From the NCBI GenBank assembly GCA_946885845.1, contig CAMPHJ010000012.1:6975-70974 (forward strand): a stretch of 64,000 bases of DNA, written 5' to 3'. Positions 1 through 9,303 of the stretch are shown in pieces. Every line of letters begins with the position of its first letter. Within the stretch, counting starts at the first letter, position 1. The stretch is from an uncultured Sphingobium sp. GTDB taxonomy: Bacteria > Pseudomonadota > Alphaproteobacteria > Sphingomonadales > Sphingomonadaceae. The notes under the pieces were generated by a model, which saw only the letters and a list, made by a program, of their open reading frames with translations, was not told the origin of the DNA and made no database searches. Both the position numbers and the translations under genes were made by a program.

Positions 1-1278
1 ATAGCCGACCCGGGCAGCGTCCCTTAGTGAGCTTTGCGCTTCCATCTGCGCGGTCATGGTGCCGCGACGGGCAAGGGCGTCGGCGACTTCGCGAAAGCCA
101 GTCTGGACGCTCTTTTCATAGGTGGCGAGCATGGCGTCATAGGTCGCCCGGCTGTAGCGCAGATTGCCCTGATTCCTGCCGAAGTCGAAGATCGGCAAGC
201 CGACCGAAGGCGCCGCCGACCAATAATCGCTGCCGGGCGCGAACAGGTTGGACAGTCCGGCGCTCAAGGTCCCGAACGCCGCCGTCAGAGAAATTTTCGG
301 GAAGAAGGCAGCCCTGGCCGCGCCGATGTCGGCATTGGCGGCGCGCAATTGATGTTCCGCCGACAGAATGTCGGGCCGTTGCAGCAGCACGGATGAAGGA
401 AGGTCCGTGGGCAGGTTCGCCAGCGTGACGTCCCCCTGCGGCATGGCGGACGGAAGATCATCCTGCGCCACAGTCGATCCCGCGAGCAGGTTGAGGGCGT
501 TCTGATCCTGCGCGACCAGCGTGGTCGCCTCTGCAATGTCGGCGCGCGCCTGATCATGGCTGGTCTGTGCCTGGCGGACCTCCAGTTCCGACGCGATGCC
601 CTTGGTAAAGCGGGCGCGGGTCAGTTCCAGCGTCTTTCCGAATGCCGCCTCCAGATCGCGCGCGATCCGCAGCCGTTCCTGGTTCGCAGCCATCGAAAGC
701 CATGCGGACGCTGTTTCGGCGATCAATGCCACCTGCGCCGCGTTGCGGCTTTCGACGCGTGCGAAATATTGTTCCTGCGCGGCCTTGCTCAGGTTGCGGA
801 CGCGGCCGAACAGGTCGATCTCCCACGCGGAAATGCCGACGGACGCCGAATAAATGTCGGTGCGGCCAGAAGCGCCGGCTCCCGCGCCCGCGCCCGGCCC
901 CTGCTGAGCAAAGGGCGTGTCCTGATAGGTCGCGCTGCCATTCGCGGCAATCGTCGGGAACAGGCCAGCGCGCTGGACGCGATATTGGGCGCGCGCCTGC
1001 TCCACATTGGCGACGGCAATGCGCAGGTCGCGGTTATGGGTGAGCGCATTTTCGATGACGCGTGCGAGTCGCGGATCGGTGAAAAAGTCCCTCCAGCCGG
1101 TGTCGGCCGGTTGGATCGCGGACTGCCCGGATATATCTGCCCGGTAGGCTGGCCCCGAAGGACTTTCCACCGGCACCGGCAGCGCGGGCCGCACATATTT
1201 GGGCGCCATGTCGCAAGCGCCCAGAGCGAGGGCCAGAGCGGTTGCGGAAACGAGCTTGATCTTGTGCATCTGCCTCAT
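1..1278 (-). CDS. NodT-family RND efflux outer-membrane lipoprotein (C-terminus off window)
   Basis: Outer-membrane factor of a tripartite RND efflux system, the TolC/OprM-like channel that takes substrate from the pump and adaptor across the outer membrane. About 426 residues are visible; the family is usually 460-490, so the C-terminus lies beyond base 1. The N-terminus has a signal sequence ending in a lipobox (LALGAC, Cys22), and the two halves show the heptad-rich repeats of the OEP fold. The start ATG overlaps the stop of the upstream pump gene (ATGA), so the three efflux genes are probably one operon. A second Met at residue 4 is an alternative start. The family call rests on recognisable sequence; the substrate is unknown. 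Confidence 0.9.
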   Translation of the reverse strand, partial: MRQMHKIKLVSATALALALGACDMAPKYVRPALPVPVESPSGPAYRADISGQSAIQPADTGWRDFFTDPRLARVIENALTHNRDLRIAVANVEQARAQYRVQRAGLFPTIAANGSATYQDTPFAQQGPGAGAGAGASGRTDIYSASVGISAWEIDLFGRVRNLSKAAQEQYFARVESRNAAQVALIAETASAWLSMAANQERLRIARDLEAAFGKTLELTRARFTKGIASELEVRQAQTSHDQARADIAEATTLVAQDQNALNLLAGSTVAQDDLPSAMPQGDVTLANLPTDLPSSVLLQRPDILSAEHQLRAANADIGAARAAFFPKISLTAAFGTLSAGLSNLFAPGSDYWSAAPSVGLPIFDFGRNQGNLRYSRATYDAMLATYEKSVQTGFREVADALARRGTMTAQMEAQSSLRDAARVGY

Positions 1279-4200
1279 GCCTCCTGCGGTGTGGCGGCAG
1301 GGACGCGCCTGTCGGATGCCTGCTCTTCGCCATGATGCTGGCGAAACAGCCGTTTGACGACGGTGAAGAATATCGGGACGAAGAAGATGGCGAGCACGGT
1401 TGCCGACAACATGCCGCCCACAACCGCGGAGCCGATGGCGCGCTGCCCCCCAGCCCCTGCACCCTTGGCGAGCGCAAGCGGAAGAACCCCGAAGATGAAC
1501 GCGAAGCTGGTCATCAGGATGGGCCGCAGGCGCAACTTGCCCGCTTCCAGGGCGGCGCGTGCTGGCGACAGGCCCTCACGCATCTTTTCTTCCGCGAACT
1601 CGACGATCAGGATCGCATTCTTGGCCGACACGCCGATAGTGGTGATCAGGCCGACCTGAAGATAGATGTCGTTGTTAAGGCCCACCAGCGCAGCGGCGAT
1701 GACCGCGCCCAGCACGCCCAGGGGCACGACCAGCATCACCGCGATGGGCACCGACCAGCTTTCATAAAGCGCGGCGAGGCAGAGGAATACGATCAGCATC
1801 GAGAGGGCATATAGCGCGGGAGCCTGACCCCCTGAGGTCCGCTCCTCATAGGAAATGCCGTTCCATTCATAGCCAAGGCCGGGCGGCAGCTTGGCGGCAT
1901 GTTCCTCCATCGCCTTCATGGCTTCGCCCGTGCTCACACCGGGTGCCGGCGAACCCATGACCTGCATCGAGGGAACGCCATTGAACCGTTCCAGCTTGGC
2001 TGGGCCTTTGATCCATTCCGTCCCCGCGAAGGACGCGATTGGCGTCATGACCCCCGACGCGCCGCGCACGTGCAGCGCGCCGATGGAGTCAGGGGTGGAC
2101 CGGAACGGGGCGTCCGCCTGAACATAGACCCGCTTCACCCGGTCGCGGTCGATGAAGTCGTTGACGTAAGCACCGCCCATGGCCGTCGCGATCGTGTCGT
2201 TGATGTCGGCCTGCGCGACGCCGAACGCCCCGGCAGCCGCCTGATCCACATTGAGTTTCAGTTGGGCGGTATCTTCCAAGCCGTTGGGACGCACCTGCGC
2301 CAGCCGCTCATCCGAGCCAGCCATCCCCAGCAACTGATTGCGCGCGGCCAGAAGCTGGTCGTGCCCCAGATTGCCACGGTCGACGAGCTGGAAATCGAAG
2401 CCCGACGCATTGCCCAGTTCGGCAACAGCGGGGGGGACGATGGCAATCGCCTGCCCCAAAGGAAATTGGCTGAAGGCGGCATTGGCGCGCTGGGCAATGG
2501 CCTGCACACCGTTTTCTGCGCCTTTGCGTTCTTCCCAATCCTTCATGCGGACGAAGGCGATGCCGACATTCTGCCCCTGCCCCACCAGGCCGAAGCCCGC
2601 GATGGTGAAGACGGCTGCTGCGTTTTTCTCTTCATCCTTCAGATAATGGTCGCGCACCCGGTTGAGCGTCCGTTCGGTTTCGTCAATGCCCGATCCGGCA
2701 GGCAGCGCCACCTGGTTGATCAAGCGCCCCTGATCTTCGTTCGGCAGAAATCCGCCGGGCAGGCGCATGAAGATGACCGCCATGCCGATCGCGATCAGAC
2801 CATAGACCAGCATGGTCCGGGTCCGGCTCTTCTCCAGCTTTTTAACGGCAACGCCATAGCGGACGACATTCCTGTCGAAGGTGCGGTTGAACCAGCCGAA
2901 AAACCCCTTCTGATGGCCATGGCCTTCGCGTTGCGGTTTCAGGATGGTGGCGCACAAAGCCGGGGTCAGGATCAACGCCACCAACACCGACAAGATCATG
3001 GCGGACACGATGGTGATCGAAAATTGGCGAAATATGACGCCCGTGGACCCTCCGAAAAAGGCCATGGGCAGGAATACCGCCGACAGAACAAGGCCGATGC
3101 CGATCAGCGCGCCGCTGATTTCGTCCATCGATTTCTTTGCCGCTTCCTTGGGCGACAGTCCTTCTTCCTGAATGATGCGTTCGACATTTTCCACAACGAC
3201 GATCGCGTCATCGACCAGCAACCCGATGGCCAGCACCATGCCGAACAGCGTCAATGTGTTGATGGTAAAGCCCGCCGCATGCAGGATCGCCAACGACCCA
3301 AGCAGGACGACGGGAACCGCAATCGTCGGTATCAAAGTGGCGCGCCAGTTCTGAAGGAACAGGAACATCACGACGAAGACGAGCAGGATTGCCTCTATGA
3401 GGGTGTGAAAAACCTGTTCAACCGACAATTTGACATAGGTCGAATTGTCGACGGGGAAGTCATATTTGACCCATGATGGGAAGCTGCCCGACAGTTCTTC
3501 GACCCGCTTCTTCACGCCTTCGACCGTGTCGAGCGCATTGGCTCCCGGCGCGAGCTTGATGCCGAAACCGGCGGCAGGATGGCCGTTGAAACGCGCGCGA
3601 AAGCCGTAGCTGTCCGCGCCCAGTTCGACGCGGGCGACATCCTGCAGCATTACGGTGGAGCCGTCTGGATTGCTGCGCAGAATGATCTTACGGAACTGTT
3701 CCGGCGTGCTGAGACGGGACTGCGCGGTCACGGTGGCGTTGAGCGCCTGCCCTTCCGGCGAAGGGGTGCCGCCGATCTGTCCAGCCGAAACCTGCGCATT
3801 TTGCGCGCGGATCGCCGCCTTCACGTCACCGGTCGTAACCTTCAGATTCGCCATCTTATAGGGGTCGACCCAAATGCGCATCGCATAGGATGCGCCGAGC
3901 ATCTGGGTATCGCCAACACCGCTCAGACGGCTGATCGGATCCTGCAGCGTCGAAGCGACGAAGTCGCCCGCGTCATATTGATCATGGATACCGTCATCGG
4001 CGTAGACCGCCATCACCATCAGAAAGGCTGATGTCGATTTGGTGACCCGCAACCCCTGCTGCTGCACTTCCTGGGGGAGCAATGGCGTCGCCTGCGCCAG
4101 CTTGTTCTGCACCTGCACCTGCGCGATGTCGGCGTCGGTCCCCTGCTCGAAAGTCAGGGTGATCGTCAGCACACCCGCAGAATCGCTGCTCGACGAAAAA

Positions 4201-4430
4201 TAGCGAAGATTGTCGATGCCCTTGAGCTGCTGCTCAATGATCTGGGTCGTCGTGCTTTCCAGCGTTCGCGCGTTCGCGCCGGGATAGGCCGTGCTGATCG
4301 TCACGGTGGGGGGCGCGATTTCAGGGAATTGCGCGACGGGAAGCTGGCGGAGCGCCAGAAGCCCTGCGAGCATGAGGGCGACGGCCAGGACCCATGCAAA
4401 GATGGGCCGGTCGATAAAATAACGCGCCAT
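1275..4430 (-). CDS. HAE1-family RND efflux pump, inner-membrane subunit (AcrB/MexB-like)
   Basis: Proton-driven inner-membrane transporter of hydrophobic and amphiphilic compounds. At 1051 residues it has the full length of the AcrB family. The N-terminal helix region, two large periplasmic loops and the transmembrane blocks are intact. The proton-relay pair Asp407-Asp408 is present in the GLLVDDAI motif of TM4, and the matching TM10 Lys is present in the SAKNAILIVEFAEE motif (about residue 940). It starts 4 nt after the adaptor stop and overlaps the outer-membrane gene by 4 nt. Regulation by the divergent TetR gene is likely. Substrate range (solvents, dyes, antibiotics) cannot be read from sequence. 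Confidence 0.95.
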   Translation of the reverse strand: MARYFIDRPIFAWVLAVALMLAGLLALRQLPVAQFPEIAPPTVTISTAYPGANARTLESTTTQIIEQQLKGIDNLRYFSSSSDSAGVLTITLTFEQGTDADIAQVQVQNKLAQATPLLPQEVQQQGLRVTKSTSAFLMVMAVYADDGIHDQYDAGDFVASTLQDPISRLSGVGDTQMLGASYAMRIWVDPYKMANLKVTTGDVKAAIRAQNAQVSAGQIGGTPSPEGQALNATVTAQSRLSTPEQFRKIILRSNPDGSTVMLQDVARVELGADSYGFRARFNGHPAAGFGIKLAPGANALDTVEGVKKRVEELSGSFPSWVKYDFPVDNSTYVKLSVEQVFHTLIEAILLVFVVMFLFLQNWRATLIPTIAVPVVLLGSLAILHAAGFTINTLTLFGMVLAIGLLVDDAIVVVENVERIIQEEGLSPKEAAKKSMDEISGALIGIGLVLSAVFLPMAFFGGSTGVIFRQFSITIVSAMILSVLVALILTPALCATILKPQREGHGHQKGFFGWFNRTFDRNVVRYGVAVKKLEKSRTRTMLVYGLIAIGMAVIFMRLPGGFLPNEDQGRLINQVALPAGSGIDETERTLNRVRDHYLKDEEKNAAAVFTIAGFGLVGQGQNVGIAFVRMKDWEERKGAENGVQAIAQRANAAFSQFPLGQAIAIVPPAVAELGNASGFDFQLVDRGNLGHDQLLAARNQLLGMAGSDERLAQVRPNGLEDTAQLKLNVDQAAAGAFGVAQADINDTIATAMGGAYVNDFIDRDRVKRVYVQADAPFRSTPDSIGALHVRGASGVMTPIASFAGTEWIKGPAKLERFNGVPSMQVMGSPAPGVSTGEAMKAMEEHAAKLPPGLGYEWNGISYEERTSGGQAPALYALSMLIVFLCLAALYESWSVPIAVMLVVPLGVLGAVIAAALVGLNNDIYLQVGLITTIGVSAKNAILIVEFAEEKMREGLSPARAALEAGKLRLRPILMTSFAFIFGVLPLALAKGAGAGGQRAIGSAVVGGMLSATVLAIFFVPIFFTVVKRLFRQHHGEEQASDRRVPAATPQEA

Positions 4431-4434
4431 GATC

Positions 4435-5583
4435 TTACTGTGCCCCGCCCGATACCGGCTTTATCTGTTCAGGCGCGCGCGGTTTGACGACCGCACCCGG
4501 CTTGAGATTGGTCGGCCCTTCGACGATCAGGCGATCACCTGCCTTTAGCCCTTGGGTGACGATCCACTTGTCGCCCAGGGCCTGTTTGGTTTCCACCTGA
4601 CGGATTTCAGTCTTGTTCTGGGAATTGACGACCATCGCGGTTGCACGCCCGCGCGCATCGCGGCTGATGCCCTGCTGCGGCGCGAGGATGGCGTTGGTCT
4701 GACGCCCGGCAACGACCCGCGCGCGGACATACATGCCCGGCAACAGCAGACCCTCAGGATTGGGGAAAGTCGCGCGCAACGTAACCGCGCCCGAACTGGG
4801 GTCGACCGTCACTTCCGAAAACTGCAGCCGCCCTTCCAACGCGTAGGTGCTGCCATTGGGGAGCAGAAGCTGGACGCGCGCGCCATCCGCTTCGCTGACA
4901 CCGCCATTGCGCAGAGCCTGCCTGAAATTGATGATGTCGGCCGCCGACTGCGTAACATCGACATAGACGCTGTCTATCCGCTGGATTGTGGCGAGCGGGT
5001 CGGCCTGCCCCGCCTGCACCAGCGCGCCGGGCGTGAACAGCGACCTGCCGATCCGGCCCGAAATGGGCGCGCGAATGCGAGTGAAATTCTGGTTTACCTG
5101 CGCCGCCTGGACAGCCGCCCGCTGGGCAGCGACATCGGCGCGGGCCTGTTGGGCGGTGGCCGCCGCATTGTCCGCTTCCTGACGGCTGACGGCGTTGATG
5201 CCGACCAGTTCCTGATAGCGCCGGGCCTGAAGGGACGTTGCGTTGATCGACGCCTGAGCGCGCGCCAGATTGCCGCGTGCCTGCGCCAAGGCGGCCTGAT
5301 AAGGCGCGTCTTCGATATCGTACAGCAACTGACCGGCCTTCACATAGGCCCCTTCGGCAAACAGGCGTTTACGGATGATGCCGCTGATCTGAGGGCGCAC
5401 CTCAGCTGTTTCAGCCGCGCTGATACGCCCCGGAAGCTCGCTGATCAGCGGCGCTGATTCGACCTTCAGCGACACGACCCCCACCGATGGCGGCGGCGGC
5501 GCGGCAGGTGCCTCCTTGCCGCACCCGCCGAGGACCAGCGTGGACACACAGGCGAACAATCCGACAATCAATCCCTTTTGCAC
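4435..5583 (-). CDS. RND efflux periplasmic adaptor (AcrA/MexA-like membrane fusion lipoprotein)
   Basis: Membrane fusion protein that joins the RND pump to the outer-membrane channel. It has 382 residues. A lipobox (LVLGGC, Cys21) shows it is a lipid-anchored periplasmic protein. It then shows the split lipoyl domain, an Ala/Gln-rich alpha-hairpin (about residues 95-165) and beta-barrel segments typical of AcrA. The start codon is GTG at 5583-5581, chosen because a GGAG ribosome-binding site lies 8 nt upstream and the signal sequence begins there. It is the first gene of the adaptor-pump-channel operon and is divergent from a TetR regulator. Confidence 0.94.
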   Translation of the reverse strand: MQKGLIVGLFACVSTLVLGGCGKEAPAAPPPPSVGVVSLKVESAPLISELPGRISAAETAEVRPQISGIIRKRLFAEGAYVKAGQLLYDIEDAPYQAALAQARGNLARAQASINATSLQARRYQELVGINAVSRQEADNAAATAQQARADVAAQRAAVQAAQVNQNFTRIRAPISGRIGRSLFTPGALVQAGQADPLATIQRIDSVYVDVTQSAADIINFRQALRNGGVSEADGARVQLLLPNGSTYALEGRLQFSEVTVDPSSGAVTLRATFPNPEGLLLPGMYVRARVVAGRQTNAILAPQQGISRDARGRATAMVVNSQNKTEIRQVETKQALGDKWIVTQGLKAGDRLIVEGPTNLKPGAVVKPRAPEQIKPVSGGAQ

Positions 5584-5611
5584 TAGATGTGCTCCGCTTT
5601 TTTCTGACCCC

Positions 5612-5629
5612 GGAGTGAACGTTCATTCC
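5612..5629. promoter_or_regulatory. Palindromic operator candidate between efflux operon and TetR gene
   Basis: An 18-bp palindrome with one mismatched pair (core TGAACGTTCA at 5616-5625, flanked by GGA and TCC) lies in the 67-bp gap between the divergent adaptor and regulator starts. TetR-family repressors of efflux pumps usually bind such a site and control both directions. The core resembles the TTCA/TGAA spacing seen in AcrR-type operators. Binding is inferred. Confidence 0.6.
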
Positions 5630-5650
5630 GCTTGCCCGACAGGTAGGAAG

Positions 5651-6283
5651 ATGGCAAGGGGAGTTCAAGGACAAAAGTTGCCGGGGAGCGGAATTTTGGT
5701 TGCATTGCAACATGAGTCGGGAAGCAAGGAGCGCATATTGGCGACGGCCCGCGCCCTGTTCAACCTTCGGGGGTTCCATCAGACGTCAATGGCCGAACTG
5801 GCCAGCAGTGCACAGGTATCTGTGGGCCAGATTTACCGACTGTTCAAAAGCAAGGAAGACATCATCAGCGCCATCGTCGAGGTGGACTCGATCGAGCGGC
5901 GGAATGAAATTGCGGCACTGCGCAATAGTTTATGCACAGGCGAAATCGGGGTTGAGCAGGCGTTTGAGCACCTGTTTCGAGGCGCTCTGGCCGATCATGA
6001 AGAAGCTCTGTCCTTCGACATATTGGCCGAAGGATTTCGCAGCGAGCGCGTTGGCGAAACGATAGCCGCCTTGTGTAGCGACCTGCGCCCATGGCTGCGC
6101 GATTTTGCCTGCGCGGCCAATCCTCAACTTGGCGAAGACAGTCTGGGCGATGCCGAAGAGCTGATCCTTGCCTGTATGTTCGGTTTTGGCCACCGCAGCC
6201 TTGCCCGCCCAAAGCTGAGCGCCGAGGCGACTGCCAAGGGCGCGGCGCGTATGATCGTCGCGGCGCTGCGCGAGATAGACTGA
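5651..6283 (+). CDS. TetR/AcrR-family transcriptional regulator
   Basis: Ligand-responsive repressor, probably of the divergent RND operon. The N-terminal TetR helix-turn-helix (about residues 25-70, with SKERILATARALF and SVGQIYRLFKSKEDI) is clear; the C-terminal helical domain would bind ligand and dimerise. The ATG at 5651 gives 210 residues, but a TTG at 5696 has a better-placed GGGGAG site (5683-5688, 7 nt spacing) and would give 195 residues with the usual short lead before the HTH, so the start is uncertain. A palindrome sits just upstream. Confidence 0.9.
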   Translation: MARGVQGQKLPGSGILVALQHESGSKERILATARALFNLRGFHQTSMAELASSAQVSVGQIYRLFKSKEDIISAIVEVDSIERRNEIAALRNSLCTGEIGVEQAFEHLFRGALADHEEALSFDILAEGFRSERVGETIAALCSDLRPWLRDFACAANPQLGEDSLGDAEELILACMFGFGHRSLARPKLSAEATAKGAARMIVAALREID

Positions 6284-6314
6284 CCGCCCCCTCTACGGCG
6301 AAAGCGCGCCGCTG

Positions 6315-9233
6315 TCAGCGCGCCTCCACGCCTTCGGGCAGGACGACGGCGGACCAGCTTTTACCGGGCTTCAGATAGCGGGCGGCCAGCGCCTGAATCT
6401 GCGCCGGAGTGACGGTCAGCATGTCCCGCGCCATGGTCTGCATCGCCTGGACGTATCGGGCGTCATGCGCCGCCCCTTCCATCTGGTTCATCCAGAAGGC
6501 GTTGCCTGTTCCCGCCCGCATCAGCAACTGCCGCATCGGCGCGACCGCACGCTGCAATTCATCATCACTAACCGGATTTTGAGCCAGGTCGGCGGCGGTG
6601 TCTTTTACGACGCCATAGAAATATTCGATGCGATCCGGCCTCACCTGGCTGGTGACCAGTATGTAGCCGCCATTATCATATGAAAACGGCCAGTTATTCT
6701 GCACGCTGGGGGAATAAGCGGCCCCCTCGGTAGAGCGCAGCTTGTCGAAAAGCCGATCGTTGAAGATCTGCGTCAATATCTCCAGCTGCCGGGCCTCCGT
6801 TTGGAGCGAAAAGCCACCTGCGGTCGGCCAAGCCATGACAGCTGCCGCCTGATCCTTGCTGCCCTTGTGGCGCAGGACGACGGGCGTCGCTACCGGAGCC
6901 GGGAAGCGCATCACCTTGTTCGCGGCCGGAACCGGGGCATTCGGACGCGCAGGAAGAGCGCCGAAGGTCGCTGCCACCGCCTGGATCGCATCGTCGGGAT
7001 TTACCTGCCCGAATATCTGCACTTCGATGGGGCCGGACGCGAGCAGCGGTTCCCAGGTCTGGCGAAACGCCTGTGGGGTAAGCGCCTCTATTTCCGCGCG
7101 TGACGGCGTGCGGAACCGCACATCCTTGTCATGCAACAGCCAGTTGAGGTCGCGCGCCAGCACCGAATCGGGCGCGCGCGCCATCGCGTCATAGGCGACC
7201 GCCGCCCCCGTCTTGACGCGGGCAATCGGCGCTGGGTCCCAGCCCGGTGCGAACAATTTGGCAGCGAAAAGCTGAAGCTGATCCTTGTAATCGGCGGGCC
7301 GGGTGACAGCCTGAAGCTCAAAAGCATCATCGTCGATGGAAAAATCCATGCCCATCCGGCGACCGTTGGTCAGCTCATCCAGCTCGCGCTGGCCCAGCTT
7401 GCCGATGCCGCCCGCCACCAGAGCATAGTTGCCCGCCCAACCGGGCGCGGGCTTCGTCGGAGAAAAGGCCTGCTGGCCATGGCCGAAACGGACGTTGATG
7501 CGCACCTTTTCAGTTTCGGCATCATTGGCGAACAGCGTCAGCTTGACCCCATTGGCGAAGGTGATGCTGTCCATGCCCGGTAGACCGACCGATGTGCGGG
7601 ACACGACCTTTCCGGGCGGGCCGATTTTGGGCAGGTCGGCCATGGTCACCGGCTTGGCGGACAGGCGCACGTTGGTCGCAGCCTTTACCGGGGTCGCCAC
7701 AGCCGTCGCCAACCGGGCGTCCACGCCGGGCTGAACCTTGCCCGTCACCAGCATGGCGCGAAACACGCCTGCCGAAAACAGCCGCCGCGTCGAATCCAGT
7801 ATCTTTTGCGGCGTCATCGCAGGCTTGCCCGACCGAAAGATGTCGAGCGCCGCCTGCGGGCTGACCGTCGTTTCCCGGATGTCGACGGCGCTTACAAGGT
7901 CGCTCGCCTGCTTGGCGCCGGCTTCGGTGTCGGCATTTTCGACCTGGATCGCGAGCGCGGTGTCCAGCTGCGCATATTCGCGGTCTATTTCCTGCTGGCT
8001 GGGCGCGCTGGCCTTTGCATCCTCAATGATCGCGCGCACGTCGTGCAGCGATTTTTCCCAATTTTCCCCGGTGGGCAGGATGGTGACGAAGGTGCCATCG
8101 GCAGACCGGCTGACATCCTGTTGATCGACGCTGGCCTGCAGGAAGCTGCCGCCAGCGCGCGCGGCCTGCTCCAGCCGCCGACTGATGATCTGCAACGCGA
8201 GCATGTCGGTCAGCTTGTCCTGATTATAGACAATCGTATCGGCGCGGGGATTCCACGGACGCAACCAGGCCATGGTCAATCCGGTAGGCGCGCCCGGTTC
8301 CACTATGACTTTCGTAGCTGGGGCCTTGGGATCGGGTTCGCCAAAGTCCGGCAGCGGTGCACCCTTCCCTTCCACCGACCAGCCGGAAAACTGATCCTTG
8401 ATCAGCTGTTCCGCAACCGCCGGGTCCATGTCGCCTGCAATGGAGATGACGGCATTTTCGGGGCGATACCAGCGGTCGTGAAACGCCTCCATCTTGGCGG
8501 CGGTCACGGCGGTCAGCGTTTCGACGGAGCCGATCGGACTGCGGCTGGCGAGCGGTTGGCCTGCGAAAAAATGCTCTCGGCTTGCGTCGGAAATGCGCAT
8601 CTGCGGGCCGACGCCCTCACGCCGTTCGGCCAGCACCACCGCGCGTTCAGCATCGACGGCGGGGTCGACAATGTTTGGATCGGCCATCATCCCCGCCAGG
8701 ATTTTCAGGCTTTCGCCCAGGCTCTCCTGGGTCGCCTGCGGCAGGTCGAGCGCATAAGTCGTGCCGGTAGGCGTCGTCTGCGCGTTGCTGTCGCTGCCGA
8801 ACGTCACGCCCAGCCGCTGCCAGATGCGCTTGGATTCACCGTCCGGCACATGACGCGAGCCGCGAAAGGTCAGATGCTCCATGAAATGAGCGTAGCCAAG
8901 CTCGTCGGCCTGCTCCATCAGCGATCCGGCATCGATCCGCAGGCGGACAGCCACCTGGCCGGGCGGCACGCCATTGCGGCGAATGGCGTAGCGCAGGCCG
9001 TTGGGCAGTTGGCCAAAGCGCCATGCCGCGTCGATGGGAACATCGCTATTTTCATATAACCACGGGCGCAGTTGCGGCGCGGTCGTGCCGGGCCTGGCCG
9101 GAGATGACGCAGTGACCGGCTCCGTCCGCGCCGACAGCGGGACGGGCGATCCTGAAATCAGCAGACCAAGGACGATTAGCGAAACGGCGGGGCGCCGGAA
9201 GGATTGGCTCATGGCGTTGCAGCCTAAAGCCAA
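6315..9233 (-). CDS. M16-family zinc metallopeptidase, two-lobed (pitrilysin/PqqL-like)
   Basis: Secreted or periplasmic zinc endopeptidase of 972 residues. The inverted zinc motif is HFMEH at 116-120, with the third zinc ligand Glu196 at the classic spacing of 76 residues. The catalytic half is followed by two inactive M16 C-terminal-type domains and a second inactive M16 half, giving the long pitrilysin-like architecture. An N-terminal hydrophobic stretch (about residues 16-36) acts as signal peptide. A Met at residue 8 (base 9212) is an equally good start. It stands alone, convergent to the TetR gene. Substrate unknown; a role in breaking down periplasmic peptides is inferred. Confidence 0.92.
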   Translation of the reverse strand: MALGCNAMSQSFRRPAVSLIVLGLLISGSPVPLSARTEPVTASSPARPGTTAPQLRPWLYENSDVPIDAAWRFGQLPNGLRYAIRRNGVPPGQVAVRLRIDAGSLMEQADELGYAHFMEHLTFRGSRHVPDGESKRIWQRLGVTFGSDSNAQTTPTGTTYALDLPQATQESLGESLKILAGMMADPNIVDPAVDAERAVVLAERREGVGPQMRISDASREHFFAGQPLASRSPIGSVETLTAVTAAKMEAFHDRWYRPENAVISIAGDMDPAVAEQLIKDQFSGWSVEGKGAPLPDFGEPDPKAPATKVIVEPGAPTGLTMAWLRPWNPRADTIVYNQDKLTDMLALQIISRRLEQAARAGGSFLQASVDQQDVSRSADGTFVTILPTGENWEKSLHDVRAIIEDAKASAPSQQEIDREYAQLDTALAIQVENADTEAGAKQASDLVSAVDIRETTVSPQAALDIFRSGKPAMTPQKILDSTRRLFSAGVFRAMLVTGKVQPGVDARLATAVATPVKAATNVRLSAKPVTMADLPKIGPPGKVVSRTSVGLPGMDSITFANGVKLTLFANDAETEKVRINVRFGHGQQAFSPTKPAPGWAGNYALVAGGIGKLGQRELDELTNGRRMGMDFSIDDDAFELQAVTRPADYKDQLQLFAAKLFAPGWDPAPIARVKTGAAVAYDAMARAPDSVLARDLNWLLHDKDVRFRTPSRAEIEALTPQAFRQTWEPLLASGPIEVQIFGQVNPDDAIQAVAATFGALPARPNAPVPAANKVMRFPAPVATPVVLRHKGSKDQAAAVMAWPTAGGFSLQTEARQLEILTQIFNDRLFDKLRSTEGAAYSPSVQNNWPFSYDNGGYILVTSQVRPDRIEYFYGVVKDTAADLAQNPVSDDELQRAVAPMRQLLMRAGTGNAFWMNQMEGAAHDARYVQAMQTMARDMLTVTPAQIQALAARYLKPGKSWSAVVLPEGVEAR

Positions 9234-9303
9234 TTTCCTGAATAGCTACTGACGAAACTGAACTACAGCTTGCCAGCGCGGCGCTTCGCCGTCCCGTGAC
9301 CGA

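Noticed and set aside
1899..3476. 525-codon open frame on the plus strand opposite the RND pump
   Set aside because: It is antisense to a perfectly conserved pump gene, is His/Arg/Asp-rich with shadow composition and has no recognisable domain.
7806..9059. 417-codon open frame opposite the M16 peptidase
   Set aside because: Shadow frame caused by high GC3; composition is Arg/Gly/His-rich and no start site or domain is visible.
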